From: Candidatus Aminicenantota bacterium
Lineage (GTDB): Bacteria > Acidobacteriota > Aminicenantia > UBA2199
Assembly (NCBI GenBank): GCA_023137075.1
Contig: JAGLQA010000122.1
Span: 1-17,337, forward strand
Length of the DNA stretch: 17,337 nucleotides
Direction: 5' to 3'
A model generated the notes under the pieces. That model searched no databases, was not told the DNA's origin, and saw only the letters and a program-made list of their open reading frames with translations. Numbering within the stretch: position 1 is the first letter of the stretch; each line of letters starts with the position of its first letter. The position numbers and the translations under genes were made by a program. Shown here in pieces: positions 7,201-15,744 of the stretch.

Positions 7201-10012
7201 GGGGGCCAGGTTAATAGAAAAAATGGAGAGGGATGAACAACAGGTGGTTTCTGTGAGAAGTGGAGCCTCCTTCGTCAAGAAAAATGAGTGGGAGTTTGAG
7301 ATGAATCCCCAACAGGAAAAGGAATATGAATACTTATTTGCTGAGCTTCGCACCATGAATAAAATTCCCGACAGGATTATTCATTTATGGAATATTACAG
7401 GAGATAATGGTGGGACTTCACTGCTCGATTCAATTGACCACCAACAGTACCGGGGACTTTACAGCTTGCTGAATATTGCCAGAGTTATTGGAGTGCAGGG
7501 AATTACAGGAAAGATCAACCTCTGGGTTGTAACCGATAATATGCAGGAAGTAACCGGCAGCGAAGAACTGTGCCCGGCCAAAGCCACGGTACTGGGGGCC
7601 ATCAAGGTTATTCCCGTCGAATACACAAATATTAGTTGTTTCAGCATCGATATATTCTTACCCGAACCAGGCAGTCCACGGGAAGATAAACTCCTAACTC
7701 AAGTGCTGGCAGAATTTAACAGCGCCGCTGACGATAATATCATCGCTTATCGCGGCAATCACCGTTGGGTGCAAATTTTTAAAGCCAATCCTTTGAATAA
7801 ACCCGCAGCAGTTCCCCGGCGTTTAAGAGAAAGGGGCGTTTATCTTATCACCGGTGGTACTGGTGGTATTGGATTAACCCTGGCGGAATACCTGGTGAAA
7901 ACCGTAAAATCCAGACTGATATTGACCCGGCGTTCCTCTTTCCCTGTTAGGGAAGATTGGGAGCAGTGGTTAACAGGTCATGAAGAGTCAGACCCTGTTA
8001 GCACTAAGATTCGAAAATTGCTGGAACTGGAAGCACAGGGCGGTGAAATCCTGGTTTTCAGTGCCGATGTGACTGACATGGAACGGATGCAAAAAGTGAT
8101 TGCTCAGGCAGTAGAGCGGTTTGGACAGATAAATGGAGTGATCCACGCAGCCGGCATTCCCGGCGGTGCTGTCATACAAAATAGAACCCGAGAAATCACG
8201 GAAAGCGTCCTGGCGCCAAAGGTGAAAGGCGCACTGATACTCGATCACATAATGAAGGATATGGAACCGGATTTCTTTGTCCTTTGTTCTTCGGTAAGTT
8301 CCGTCCTGGGGCCTCCGGGTCAGGTAGGTTACAGTGCTGCAAATGCGTTCCTGGACGCTTTTGCTTATTATAAAACCTTAAATGATGGAATCTTTACCCT
8401 ATCTATCGGGTGGGATGCCTGGCAGGAAGTGGGCATGGCGGCTGAATCGGCAAAACAGTTAACAGGGAGCCCGGCTATTTCCCGATCCAAAGTTAGAGAA
8501 ATTGCTCATCCCATGTTTGATGAATACATTGGTGAAGATTCGACAGGAATATATATCAGCAACTTTAGTACCGGGAAAAACTGGTTCCTGGATGACCACA
8601 AAGTTATGGGTAAGGCCACACTTCCCGGCACCGCCTACCTGGAAATGGCCCGGGCAGCTTTTGAGCATAATTCGGGAAAAAAGAACGGAACAATTGAAAT
8701 GGAAGATATATATTTCCTCAGTCCGTTAGCGCTGGAAACAGGCCAAAAAAAAGAGGTGCGTACCATTTTGAAGAAGCAGGATCATCGTTTCGAATTCGTT
8801 ATTATCAGCCAATTAAGCCCGGGGGAAGATAAATGGGTGGAACATGCCAGGGGAAATATTACCTCTAACGAGGCAGGGTTAGCGAGGAAACATAAAATAG
8901 AAAAAATTGCAGCAGCATGCCTGGAACATGAGATAAACGATCCGTTGGAAGGGTATCGAGGGGAGCAGGATTTCCTGGAATTGGGTCCCAGGTGGAATAT
9001 ACACATAAAGCAAATAAAACGGGGAAGAAATCAAGGTTTGATCAACATGGAGCTGCCTGAAGTTTTTGAAGTTGACATCAAGTCCTATAGTTTTCACCCT
9101 TCATTATTGGATACTGCCGTAACGATTCGTCAAGGTAAAGGTTTTTACCTGCCCTTCTCTTATAAAAGGCTGAGGGCGAGGGGAACGTTACCGCGAAATA
9201 TATTCAGCTATATAAGAACCGCAGATGATGCTGAGGCCGGTGAAGATTTCCTGGATTATAATATAACAATCATGGATGAGCAGGGAAACGAATTGGTTGA
9301 TATTGAAAAATACACGTTGAAAAGGGTCCCGGCAGTCCCGGGAAAGAGTATGGTAGGCCAGGGAACTACGCGGGATCTATTGACGGTTCCCGGGCTGCAG
9401 CATTTCCCCTTTTCCGCTTTTATGCCTGCTAATTACCCCGGTATGAGGAAAGATGCGCCTATCTTGAAGGACGGGATGCTCCCTAACGAAGGTATCGATG
9501 TCTTTACCCGTGTTTTAGAGAGTACCCAGCCGTGGGTTATTATATCCACCATGGAACTGGAACCCAGGATAAAGAAAACGAGTACTCTTGAATCATCTTA
9601 TTCAACCGAAGCATTTGAGATGACCACTTCAAGAATGTCACATCCCAGGCCGAATCTTTCCACGAAATATGCGGCTCCACGGAATGAAATCGAGGAAACC
9701 ATTGCCAGCGTCTGGCAAAAGGCTTTGAGTATTGAAAAGATTGGCATAAATGACAACTTCTTTGAATTGGGCTCAAATTCGTTTGTAAATATCCAGGTCA
9801 ACATTCAATTAAAAAAAGTGCTGGGTAAGGACATACCTATTGCAGCAATATATACCCATCCCACCGTAAATGCTTTAGGTAGATACATCAGTAAGGAAAC
9901 AACCGAATCCGCTATTTCTATTGAGGAATCTGAAAATATGAAAGAAAAGAGTAGCAAAGGTAAAGTTAAACTAAAACTAAGAAAGGAGCGCAGGAAAGGA
10001 GGTTTGCAGTGA
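4235..10012 (+). CDS. Type I PKS module KS-AT-KR-DH-ACP, with DH embedded in the KR
   Basis: About 1,925 residues, one complete chain-extension module. KS (residues about 10-435) has the full triad: C182 in TACSTS, H318 in EAHGTGT, H359 in NIGHSDSA. AT (about 525-840) has GQGAQ, nucleophile S671 in GHSIGKY (Lys replaces the usual Glu) and H772 in HAFH, the malonyl-type signature. It also carries a hydrophilic insertion of roughly 45-50 residues (about 585-635). A structural KR subdomain starts near residue 949. The catalytic KR has GGTGGIG (1207-1213), S1353, Y1366 and N1370. A DH follows: H1455 in HxxxGxxxxP and D1626 in HPSLLD, but Thr at D+4 where Gln or His is usual. Only after the DH (about 1745-1785) does the KR C-terminal tail appear (LPNEGIDVFTRVL ... 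IISTMEL), so the DH sits inside the KR. The ACP follows (LGSNS, S1849), then a Lys/Arg-rich tail that may dock to the next protein. Expected product: an ACP-bound enoyl, or a beta-hydroxyacyl chain if the DH is inactive. Confidence 0.93.
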   Translation: MTQIKEKDISTGLEIAVIGMAGRFPGAKNVEKFWENLKNGIESISFFSAKELTKEGIEPEVLENPNYIKARGIISDREYFDASFFDYLPKEAAVMDPQVRLFHECSWEALENAGYAPGGYTGLIGLYAGLTPNLRWIYSNLIQKEDGSEQFEALYLNSNFFSTLIAYKLNLTGPAVTVQTACSTSLVAIHQACRGLLTGECNMALAGGVTIGFPGKSGYLYQEGMIFSPDGHCRAFDARAAGTIDGEGVGIVVLKRLDAAAAAGDTIHAVIKGSAANNDGNRKVGYTAPSVEGQVEVIKAALQMAEVEPGTISYIEAHGTGTVFGDPIEVEALKRVFRIKKSHEKKHCGIGSVKTNIGHSDSAAGVAGFIKTILSLKHRCIPPNLNFESPNQNIGIENSPFYINAELKEWKSNGCPLRAGVSSFGIGGTNAHVILEEAPQREDSSQSRNYQLILLSARAEDALEKSTENFLQYLEKNREINLADVAYTLKVGRSAFEHRKILVCAHPSEAVDILSSTASGEVHSFISKEENRPVIFMFPGQGAQYVNMGLGLYKTEPIFREEMDRCFEILKPLADYDLKEILYPDLSHPHSLQPTARSSKKDDPPPSGGTDDGERESVDRDSVDHSSFGTYHSTPINRTAVTQPLIFIFEYVLAKLLLKWGIEPYAMIGHSIGKYAAACLAGVFSLDDALRLVTLRGELMQQLPPGAMLSVSLAVEEVKPLLNSNKNISLAAVNSSELCVVSGPHKAVKNFAEKLQEKGYRYKYLHTSHAFHSEMMEPILEEFEEKIEQIPFNIPKKPYISNLTGTWITIEEAVSPGYWARHIRQPIQFAAGLQELLNIGDSIFIEVGPGTVLSTFINKHVGKKPSHLVVNPVRHPKENLPDDFYLLKKLGQLWLYGQTVNWSEFYSKEKRYRIPIPTYPFEPQRYWFDKPFKVDAKPAVDESLTKKSDITNWFFVPSWERSILPDKKDEAVATLSRLNWLVFNDGQGLGARLIEKMERDEQQVVSVRSGASFVKKNEWEFEMNPQQEKEYEYLFAELRTMNKIPDRIIHLWNITGDNGGTSLLDSIDHQQYRGLYSLLNIARVIGVQGITGKINLWVVTDNMQEVTGSEELCPAKATVLGAIKVIPVEYTNISCFSIDIFLPEPGSPREDKLLTQVLAEFNSAADDNIIAYRGNHRWVQIFKANPLNKPAAVPRRLRERGVYLITGGTGGIGLTLAEYLVKTVKSRLILTRRSSFPVREDWEQWLTGHEESDPVSTKIRKLLELEAQGGEILVFSADVTDMERMQKVIAQAVERFGQINGVIHAAGIPGGAVIQNRTREITESVLAPKVKGALILDHIMKDMEPDFFVLCSSVSSVLGPPGQVGYSAANAFLDAFAYYKTLNDGIFTLSIGWDAWQEVGMAAESAKQLTGSPAISRSKVREIAHPMFDEYIGEDSTGIYISNFSTGKNWFLDDHKVMGKATLPGTAYLEMARAAFEHNSGKKNGTIEMEDIYFLSPLALETGQKKEVRTILKKQDHRFEFVIISQLSPGEDKWVEHARGNITSNEAGLARKHKIEKIAAACLEHEINDPLEGYRGEQDFLELGPRWNIHIKQIKRGRNQGLINMELPEVFEVDIKSYSFHPSLLDTAVTIRQGKGFYLPFSYKRLRARGTLPRNIFSYIRTADDAEAGEDFLDYNITIMDEQGNELVDIEKYTLKRVPAVPGKSMVGQGTTRDLLTVPGLQHFPFSAFMPANYPGMRKDAPILKDGMLPNEGIDVFTRVLESTQPWVIISTMELEPRIKKTSTLESSYSTEAFEMTTSRMSHPRPNLSTKYAAPRNEIEETIASVWQKALSIEKIGINDNFFELGSNSFVNIQVNIQLKKVLGKDIPIAAIYTHPTVNALGRYISKETTESAISIEESENMKEKSSKGKVKLKLRKERRKGGLQ
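6024..6135 (+). repeat. Cluster of small inverted repeats translated in-frame inside the AT domain
   Basis: Within the AT coding sequence lie a perfect 7-bp stem (GATCATC 6024-6030, loop AAAGAAA, GATGATC 6038-6044), an imperfect hairpin (ATCCG-CCGCC 6042-6051, loop TTCC, GGAGG-AA-CGGAT 6056-6067), and a GTTGA (6101-6105) / TCAAC (6131-6135) pair enclosing several ATCATT words. The translation is low-complexity and hydrophilic (SSKKDDPPPSGGTDDGERES). The sister AT, at about 11745-11815, has roughly half as much sequence here and none of these palindromes. This looks like a small palindromic element carried in a tolerant surface loop. No copy elsewhere in the window was noticed. Confidence 0.4.
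9995..10003 (+). promoter_or_regulatory. Strong Shine-Dalgarno for the second PKS gene
   Basis: AAAGGAGGT lies 5 bases before the GTG at 10009, a near-perfect match to the anti-Shine-Dalgarno sequence. It lies inside the end of the preceding gene, whose TGA (10010-10012) overlaps the GTG in GTGA. This fixes the GTG start and indicates translational coupling between the two PKS proteins. Confidence 0.8.
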
Positions 10013-13000
10013 GTGATCACGGTGTCTCGCATGGTTTGGAAGTAGCTGTTATCGGTATGGGGGGAAGATTCCCCGGAGCAAAGAATATAGATGAATTCTG
10101 GACCAACTTAAAAAATGGAGTGGAATCTATTTCTTTCTTTTCGGATGAAGAGTTAAAGAAAAATGGTGTGGATACGCGCTTGTCGGAGCATCCGAATTAT
10201 GTTAAAGCAATAGGAGGTATCCTTGAGGATTGGGAATATTTTGATTCTGCTTTTTTTGGATATTCCCCAAAAGAAGCAGAGGTGATGGCCCCACAGGTAC
10301 GAATCCTGCACGAGTGTGCCTGGGAGGCATTGGAGGATGCCGGATGTGATCCGGATACCTATGACGGCTCGATCGGGCTTTATGCAGGGGCTTCATCTAG
10401 TGCCAATTGGGAAGCTCTGGCCAGGTTAGCAGGGAAATCTGCCGATGTGGGTGAGATATTATTCCTAACCCTGGCTAACAAAGACCAGGTTACTTCACGT
10501 ATATCTCATAGTCTTAATCTAACAGGGCCAAGTTTTTCTATACAAACGGCCTGCTCAACCTCATTAATTGCAATACACCTGGCGTGCCAGGGGATATTGA
10601 GTGGGGAATGTGAGATAGCTTTAGCTGGTGGGATTACGGTGGAATTGCCTTCCAGGCAGGGTTACATAAATCAAGATGGAGATATAATGTCTTCTGATGG
10701 TCATATTAGGGCCTTCGATGCCAGAGCAAGTGGAACAATTTGGGGAAATGGTGCAGGAATCGTAGTGTTAAAATCCCTCGAAGATGCTCTTGCTGATAGG
10801 GATTACATTTATGCAGTGATCAAAGGCTCTGCCATTAATAATGATGGAAACGGCAAAGTCGGCTATTCTGCTCCCGCTTTAAAAGGTCAAGCCCTTGTCA
10901 TAAGATCTGCTATCTGTGCTGCGGAAGTTGGACCAGAGGATATCTGTTATGTCGAAACCCATGGCACAGGAACAACCCTGGGGGATTCGATCGAAATAGA
11001 AGCTCTAAAGGAGGCGTTTAATTCGGATAAGAAAAATTTTTGTGCCCTCGGTTCCTTGAAAACCAATGTGGGGCATATGGCCAGTGCCGCAGGGATAGGC
11101 GGTTTCATAAAAACGGTTTTAGCACTGCAGCATAGATTAATACCTCCGAGTCTGAATTTTGAAACACCTAATCCTGAGATCAGTTTGGAGAACAGTCCCT
11201 TCTATGTAAATACAGAGTTGTCGGAATGGAAAAGTGAAAAAAATCCGTTAATAGCCGGGATTAGTTCCTTTGCCCTGGGAGGTTCTAATGCCCATGTTAT
11301 ACTTGAAGAAGCGCCCAAAAAAGAAGAATCCGGCGAAAGTAGGGAGTGGCAGCTCATCCTGCTTTCAGCAAGGACAGAATCTGCACTTAATAGAGTAACA
11401 GGAAATATAACGGAATATTTAAAGAGAAATCCGGGAATCAATCTTGCAGATGTTGCATATACTTTAAAAGTAAGACGGGCATTTCAAAACAGGAGAATGG
11501 TTGTTAGTTTAACAGTTGAAGAGGCAGTGTACGCATTATCGAATCCCGGTTCCAGGAAGGTTCAGACATTTTTGTCGGAAGATGAAGAGAGACCGGTGGT
11601 ATTTATCTTCCCGGGACTGGGTTCCCAATATGTGAATATGGGAGTGGATCTCTATCGCAGTGAACTAATATTTCGCAAAGCAATTGACCGCTGTTTTGAA
11701 ATTTTAAAGGATATCCTGGATGATGATGTGAAAAATTTTCTATATCCTGGTGAGGAATACAGCGGAGATTGCTCTCATCAAAAAAATAACAACAATGGAA
11801 TAAGTCGCTTTGAAATAGACCAGTTGATCATCTTTATATTTGAATATGCATTAGCCGAATTGTTGATGACATGGGGGATAAAACCTCACGCAATAATCGG
11901 GTACAGCTTTGGTGAATATACTGCAGCTCAAGTTTCCGGAGTTTTTTCTCTTGAGGATGCATTAAAATTGATAGTGAACAGGGGGAAATTGATCAGGCAA
12001 GTAGCCTGTGGTGCCATGCTGAGTGTTCCTCTTCCGGCAAAAGAGTTAAAACCGTTTTTAAACGATGAGTTATCCTTAGCCATAGACAATGGTGACTCAT
12101 GTGTCGCTGCCGGCCCGGAAGAAGTGATAGCAGTTTTTGAGAAGCAGATGAAAGAGAAAAGATACATATGTATGAGAGTACAGAATTCATATGCACTCCA
12201 TTCGAAGATGATGGCGCCGATATTGCAGCAGTTTGAAGAAAAAGTGGGTCAGATCCATTTGAAAGAACCTCAAATTCCTTATATATCGAATTTAACCGGT
12301 ACATGGATAACCTCTGAGGAAGCCACAAGTCCCGGATATTGGTCAAGACATTTGAGAGAAACAGTGCGTTTTGCCGATGGAATCGAAGAATTGGTAAAGA
12401 AAGAGTCCAATGCGGTTTTTATAGAGATAGGTCCAGGCCGGGCTCTAAGTACAATGGTTAGCCGCTTTACAGCTAATTCCCCTGGTCAAGAGGTCATAAA
12501 CCTGGTAAGACCCTGCAAAAAAAGTGTGTCTGATCTTTATTTTTTGTTAAATAAGATAGGGCATTTATGGCTGAATGGCTTAAAAATAGATTGGAAAAGC
12601 TTTTATAAAGAGGAGCGGAGGTATCGTGTCCCATTACCCACATATCCCTTTGAGCGTCAGCGTTATTGGATCGATGAAGATTCCTTGTCTTTTGATGTGG
12701 GTATATTGGCCGGGAAATCAAAATCTAAAGCGGCAAAAAAGCCGGATATAGCGGACTGGTTTTACCTTCCGGCGTGGAAGCCCAACATGCTGCCTGTTGT
12801 TGAAAAGGGGGAAAATAGTAGGACTTCCTGTTGGGTGGTATTTAGCGCTGGAGGAGAATTGAGTTTTCACTTATCGGAGTGGCTGGAACAGGATAATCAA
12901 GATGTGGTTGTCGTGGAAAAGGGGGTTGAATTCTGCAAAGTCGCCAAGGGGAAATATACGGTTAATCCCGGCAGCAGTAATGACTACCATCTTCTGTTCA

Positions 13001-13977
13001 ATGATATCTCTGCACTTTCCGGTAGACCGGGAAAGGTCATGATAGTTCATATGTGGTGTATCCAGGAGAAGGATGATAATGTATCTTCATCTGAGTGGTT
13101 GGAAGAATGCCAGGAATTGGGTTTTTTCAGTTTGATTCACCTGGCCCATGCTATTGGCAAGCAGGACTTTAACACTGACGTACGAATCACGGTTGTCACC
13201 TATGGGATGCAGGGTGTATATGGAGAGTACCTCCCGTACCCGGAGAAGGCAACCCTATTAGGCCCGGTAAATCTCATCTCCCAGGAATATCCCAACATTG
13301 ATTGCTGCGCTGTAGATGTGGACCTTCCAGGTCCGGGTAGTTGCCAGTGGAAAGTACTGGCTGAGCAGTTGGTAATAGAATCCCTGGCTGGTCTTTCTGA
13401 TCGGAGTGTTGTTTATCGTGGTAGCCAACGGCTGGTGCAGGCTTTTGAACCCGTCAAATTTAATAAATCGACCCGATATTCCCGGTTAAAAGAAGAGGGC
13501 GTATACCTCATTACAGGTGGCCTTGGCGGCCTCGGACTTTTGTTGGCAGAGCATTTGGCCGAGAGGGTAAGAGCAAGGCTCATCCTGGTTGGTCGTTCGG
13601 CTTTTCCATCCAGGGATGAGTGGGAACAATGGTGTTCTTCTCACCCCGAAGAAGACACCACCACTCGTAAAATACGGAAACTCCAGAAAATTGAAAGGAT
13701 GGGAGCCCGGGTAATGGTGCTTGGTGTGGATGTTTCCAACAAGGAGAAGCTAGAAGAAGCGATGGAGCGAGCAAAGGGACAATTCGGTCAGATCAATGGT
13801 GTGATTCATGCCGCATTGCAGGTAGATGGAGCGGTAATTCATCGCTTAACCCGGGAAATGGTAGAAAATGTATTTAAATCGAAAGTAACAGGAACCCTGA
13901 TACTTGATGAGGTTTTGCAGGGTGAACCACTAGATTTTTTCATCCTATTTTCTTCGCTCAGCTCCATCGGGATGTAA
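10009..13977 (+). CDS. Type I PKS module, N-terminal part: KS-AT-KR, ending inside the KR at an in-frame TAA
   Basis: 1,322 residues from a GTG start with a strong ribosome binding site, overlapping the previous gene by 4 bases. KS (about 5-435): C182 in TACSTS, H318 in ETHGTGT, H356 in NVGHMASA, all intact. AT (about 520-800): nucleophile S633 in GYSFGEY, where His of GHSxG is Tyr, and H731 in YALH. YALH starts like the methylmalonyl YASH motif and keeps the catalytic His, so the extender cannot be assigned. A KR structural subdomain begins near residue 915. The catalytic KR has GGLGGLG at 1170-1176 and the catalytic-position S1316. The protein then stops at SSLSSIGM. The next frame continues the KR without a shift, so this is most likely one gene broken by a stop codon rather than two designed genes. 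As written, the module lacks the KR Tyr and any ACP. It closely resembles the preceding KS-AT-KR, including a nearly identical stretch encoding ISNLTGTWIT (about 6629 and 12280), which points to module duplication. Confidence 0.88.
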   Translation: MSDHGVSHGLEVAVIGMGGRFPGAKNIDEFWTNLKNGVESISFFSDEELKKNGVDTRLSEHPNYVKAIGGILEDWEYFDSAFFGYSPKEAEVMAPQVRILHECAWEALEDAGCDPDTYDGSIGLYAGASSSANWEALARLAGKSADVGEILFLTLANKDQVTSRISHSLNLTGPSFSIQTACSTSLIAIHLACQGILSGECEIALAGGITVELPSRQGYINQDGDIMSSDGHIRAFDARASGTIWGNGAGIVVLKSLEDALADRDYIYAVIKGSAINNDGNGKVGYSAPALKGQALVIRSAICAAEVGPEDICYVETHGTGTTLGDSIEIEALKEAFNSDKKNFCALGSLKTNVGHMASAAGIGGFIKTVLALQHRLIPPSLNFETPNPEISLENSPFYVNTELSEWKSEKNPLIAGISSFALGGSNAHVILEEAPKKEESGESREWQLILLSARTESALNRVTGNITEYLKRNPGINLADVAYTLKVRRAFQNRRMVVSLTVEEAVYALSNPGSRKVQTFLSEDEERPVVFIFPGLGSQYVNMGVDLYRSELIFRKAIDRCFEILKDILDDDVKNFLYPGEEYSGDCSHQKNNNNGISRFEIDQLIIFIFEYALAELLMTWGIKPHAIIGYSFGEYTAAQVSGVFSLEDALKLIVNRGKLIRQVACGAMLSVPLPAKELKPFLNDELSLAIDNGDSCVAAGPEEVIAVFEKQMKEKRYICMRVQNSYALHSKMMAPILQQFEEKVGQIHLKEPQIPYISNLTGTWITSEEATSPGYWSRHLRETVRFADGIEELVKKESNAVFIEIGPGRALSTMVSRFTANSPGQEVINLVRPCKKSVSDLYFLLNKIGHLWLNGLKIDWKSFYKEERRYRVPLPTYPFERQRYWIDEDSLSFDVGILAGKSKSKAAKKPDIADWFYLPAWKPNMLPVVEKGENSRTSCWVVFSAGGELSFHLSEWLEQDNQDVVVVEKGVEFCKVAKGKYTVNPGSSNDYHLLFNDISALSGRPGKVMIVHMWCIQEKDDNVSSSEWLEECQELGFFSLIHLAHAIGKQDFNTDVRITVVTYGMQGVYGEYLPYPEKATLLGPVNLISQEYPNIDCCAVDVDLPGPGSCQWKVLAEQLVIESLAGLSDRSVVYRGSQRLVQAFEPVKFNKSTRYSRLKEEGVYLITGGLGGLGLLLAEHLAERVRARLILVGRSAFPSRDEWEQWCSSHPEEDTTTRKIRKLQKIERMGARVMVLGVDVSNKEKLEEAMERAKGQFGQINGVIHAALQVDGAVIHRLTREMVENVFKSKVTGTLILDEVLQGEPLDFFILFSSLSSIGM

Positions 13978-13980
13978 ATG
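13972..13980 (+). other. In-frame stop codon abutting a restart ATG inside the KR coding region
   Basis: The bases read ATG TAA ATG in one unbroken frame. A gap-free comparison with the sister KR puts the catalytic Ser codon 13 codons before the Tyr in both copies, with the TAA at the sixth codon before Tyr, where the sister has Pro. No insertion or deletion is needed, so this is a substitution-type stop, not a frameshift. The ATG directly after TAA could allow termination-reinitiation. No good Shine-Dalgarno is seen before it. Confidence 0.8.
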
Positions 13981-15744
13981 GGCCATGTGGTATATTGTGC
14001 CGCCAGTGTTTTTTTAGATGCGTTTGCTCATCACAAGGCCTTACGGGATGGCGTGTTTTCCCTGAGTATTAATTGGGATGCCTGGCAGGAGATCGGCGGT
14101 GTTGTTGAAATCGCAAAGAAAATCGATAAAGCTTTAGGAAGTTCGGCTTCCCAATCTATGCTGGAGAATGGGATTTTACCGGGAGAGGGTATAGATGTCT
14201 TCAGTCGTGTAATGGCATGCCGGACGCCACAAATCCTGGTATCGACTCAGGATTTAAGCGAGCGGTTGAAGAAGAAGGAGGGGGCAGGGGAGGCTGTCCT
14301 ATCAAAACCTGCCTATCAGCGCCCCAAACTAAATTCGGAATATGTGGCTCCAGGGAATAAATTGGAACAAATGCTTGTTGAGATTTTTCAACAACTTTTT
14401 GGAATTACGCAGGTCGGCATCCATGATGATTTTTTTGAATTAGGCGGAGATTCGCTTATTGGAATTACCCTGATCAGCAGGATAAAAGAGCAATTGGGTG
14501 AAATCATTCATATCACTGTACTATTTGACGCACCCACCATCTCCGGACTTGCTTTCTATATCGACAAGCATTATCCAGAAGCTGCTGCGAGAATAACCGG
14601 TTCCGGAACAAAGCAAGAAACAGGATTCCTTACGAAAAAAATTGATTCGCAAGCGGTTGAGAAGGTGCGGCAACTTATACCTGCGCTGCCGCCCCGCCGT
14701 AAAGTAGAAGAAAGGAAGAACCCGCCGGCGGTCTTCATTCTCGCCCCCCCACGTTCCGGTTCAACCTTGCTCCGGGTCATTCTTGGCGGACACCCCAAAT
14801 TATTTGCTCCACCGGAGTTGGAATTATTATCCTTTAACAACCTTGAACAGAGAAAGGCCTCCTTTCCCGATCCTGCACATTTCTTATTAGAGGGAACAAT
14901 CCGGGCGATCATGCAGATCAAGAACTGCAATGCTGAGAAAGCGGAGTCTATAATGAAGGAGGCAGAGGATCAACAATTGTCGACTAAAGACTTCTATCTC
15001 TTATTACAGGAATGGCTTGGAGATACTATTCTTGTGGATAAGACACCAGGCTATGCATTAAATCCTGACGTTCTTAGACGGGCCGAGTCTGATTTTGAAA
15101 ATTCCCTCTATATTCATTTGCTGCGTCACCCTTACGGCATGATCCGCTCCTACGAAGAAGCGAAATTGGATTTACTAACCAGGAGTCAATTAATCGAGGA
15201 GTATTCATTCACCAGGAGGGAAATTGCCGAATTGATCTGGGTTATTAGCCAGCAAAACATACGCGATTTTTTTGAAACTATACCTGCGCATCGTCAGTAC
15301 CGTCTTAAGTTTGAAGACCTGGTAAAACAACCTCAAGAAATCGTTGAAGGGATTTGCCGGTTTTTGAGCCTGGATTTTTTCCCCGAAATGGTGCAACCCT
15401 ATAAAGAGAAAAAGCAGCGAATGACTGATGGCGTTTATCCTGAAGGAATGATGATTGGCGATGTCAAATTTCACCGTCATAAAAGTATAGACGCTGGGGT
15501 GGCGGATACCTGGAAGGAGGCATACAGCAGCGATTTCCTGGGGGATGTAACCTGGCAGGTGGCAGAATCCTTCGGATATGAAAGGAGCCGGCAAGAGGAC
15601 GACGATACTCATATAAACGAAATTAAAAGAACCAGCCCGACAAAGGTACAAAAGATGCTGAACGAACTTGATCATTATTCGGATACAGAAGTGGATGCTT
15701 TACTTAAGGAAATGTTGTCGAAAAAACCTGGGGGTAGGAAATGA
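13978..15744 (+). CDS. PKS module, C-terminal part: KR remainder, ACP and PAPS-dependent sulfotransferase
   Basis: 588 residues if translation restarts at the ATG. It begins in mid-KR: GHVVYCAAS contains the catalytic Tyr, with Ser where Asn is usual in YxxxN. The KR C-terminal tail follows (LPGEGIDVFSRVM, ILVSTQDL). The ACP has LGGDS with phosphopantetheine S159. After a linker comes a sulfotransferase (about 250-540): the 5'-phosphosulfate loop APPRSGST (256-263), HP shortly after it, and a 3'-phosphate motif LRHPYGMIRSY starting at L382. The C terminus ends in a charged helix-like segment (TEVDALLKEML). In-line ACP-sulfotransferase pairs are known from CurM of the curacin pathway, where sulfonation of a beta-hydroxyl primes thioesterase-driven decarboxylative elimination. 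Here no thioesterase follows; an NRPS gene overlaps by 4 bases instead, so the sulfate may be kept or eliminated differently. The domain calls are firm. Whether this is a separate gene or the 3' part of the previous one depends on the TAA. Confidence 0.85.
   Translation: MGHVVYCAASVFLDAFAHHKALRDGVFSLSINWDAWQEIGGVVEIAKKIDKALGSSASQSMLENGILPGEGIDVFSRVMACRTPQILVSTQDLSERLKKKEGAGEAVLSKPAYQRPKLNSEYVAPGNKLEQMLVEIFQQLFGITQVGIHDDFFELGGDSLIGITLISRIKEQLGEIIHITVLFDAPTISGLAFYIDKHYPEAAARITGSGTKQETGFLTKKIDSQAVEKVRQLIPALPPRRKVEERKNPPAVFILAPPRSGSTLLRVILGGHPKLFAPPELELLSFNNLEQRKASFPDPAHFLLEGTIRAIMQIKNCNAEKAESIMKEAEDQQLSTKDFYLLLQEWLGDTILVDKTPGYALNPDVLRRAESDFENSLYIHLLRHPYGMIRSYEEAKLDLLTRSQLIEEYSFTRREIAELIWVISQQNIRDFFETIPAHRQYRLKFEDLVKQPQEIVEGICRFLSLDFFPEMVQPYKEKKQRMTDGVYPEGMMIGDVKFHRHKSIDAGVADTWKEAYSSDFLGDVTWQVAESFGYERSRQEDDDTHINEIKRTSPTKVQKMLNELDHYSDTEVDALLKEMLSKKPGGRK

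Noticed and set aside
13930..14020. A frameshift between the two halves of the sulfotransferase PKS
   Set aside because: Both halves are in the same frame and align without a gap to the sister KR, so the break is a stop codon only.
4235..15744. A trans-AT PKS
   Set aside because: Both KS domains are followed by AT domains in the same polypeptide with catalytic Ser and His present, so this is a cis-AT system.
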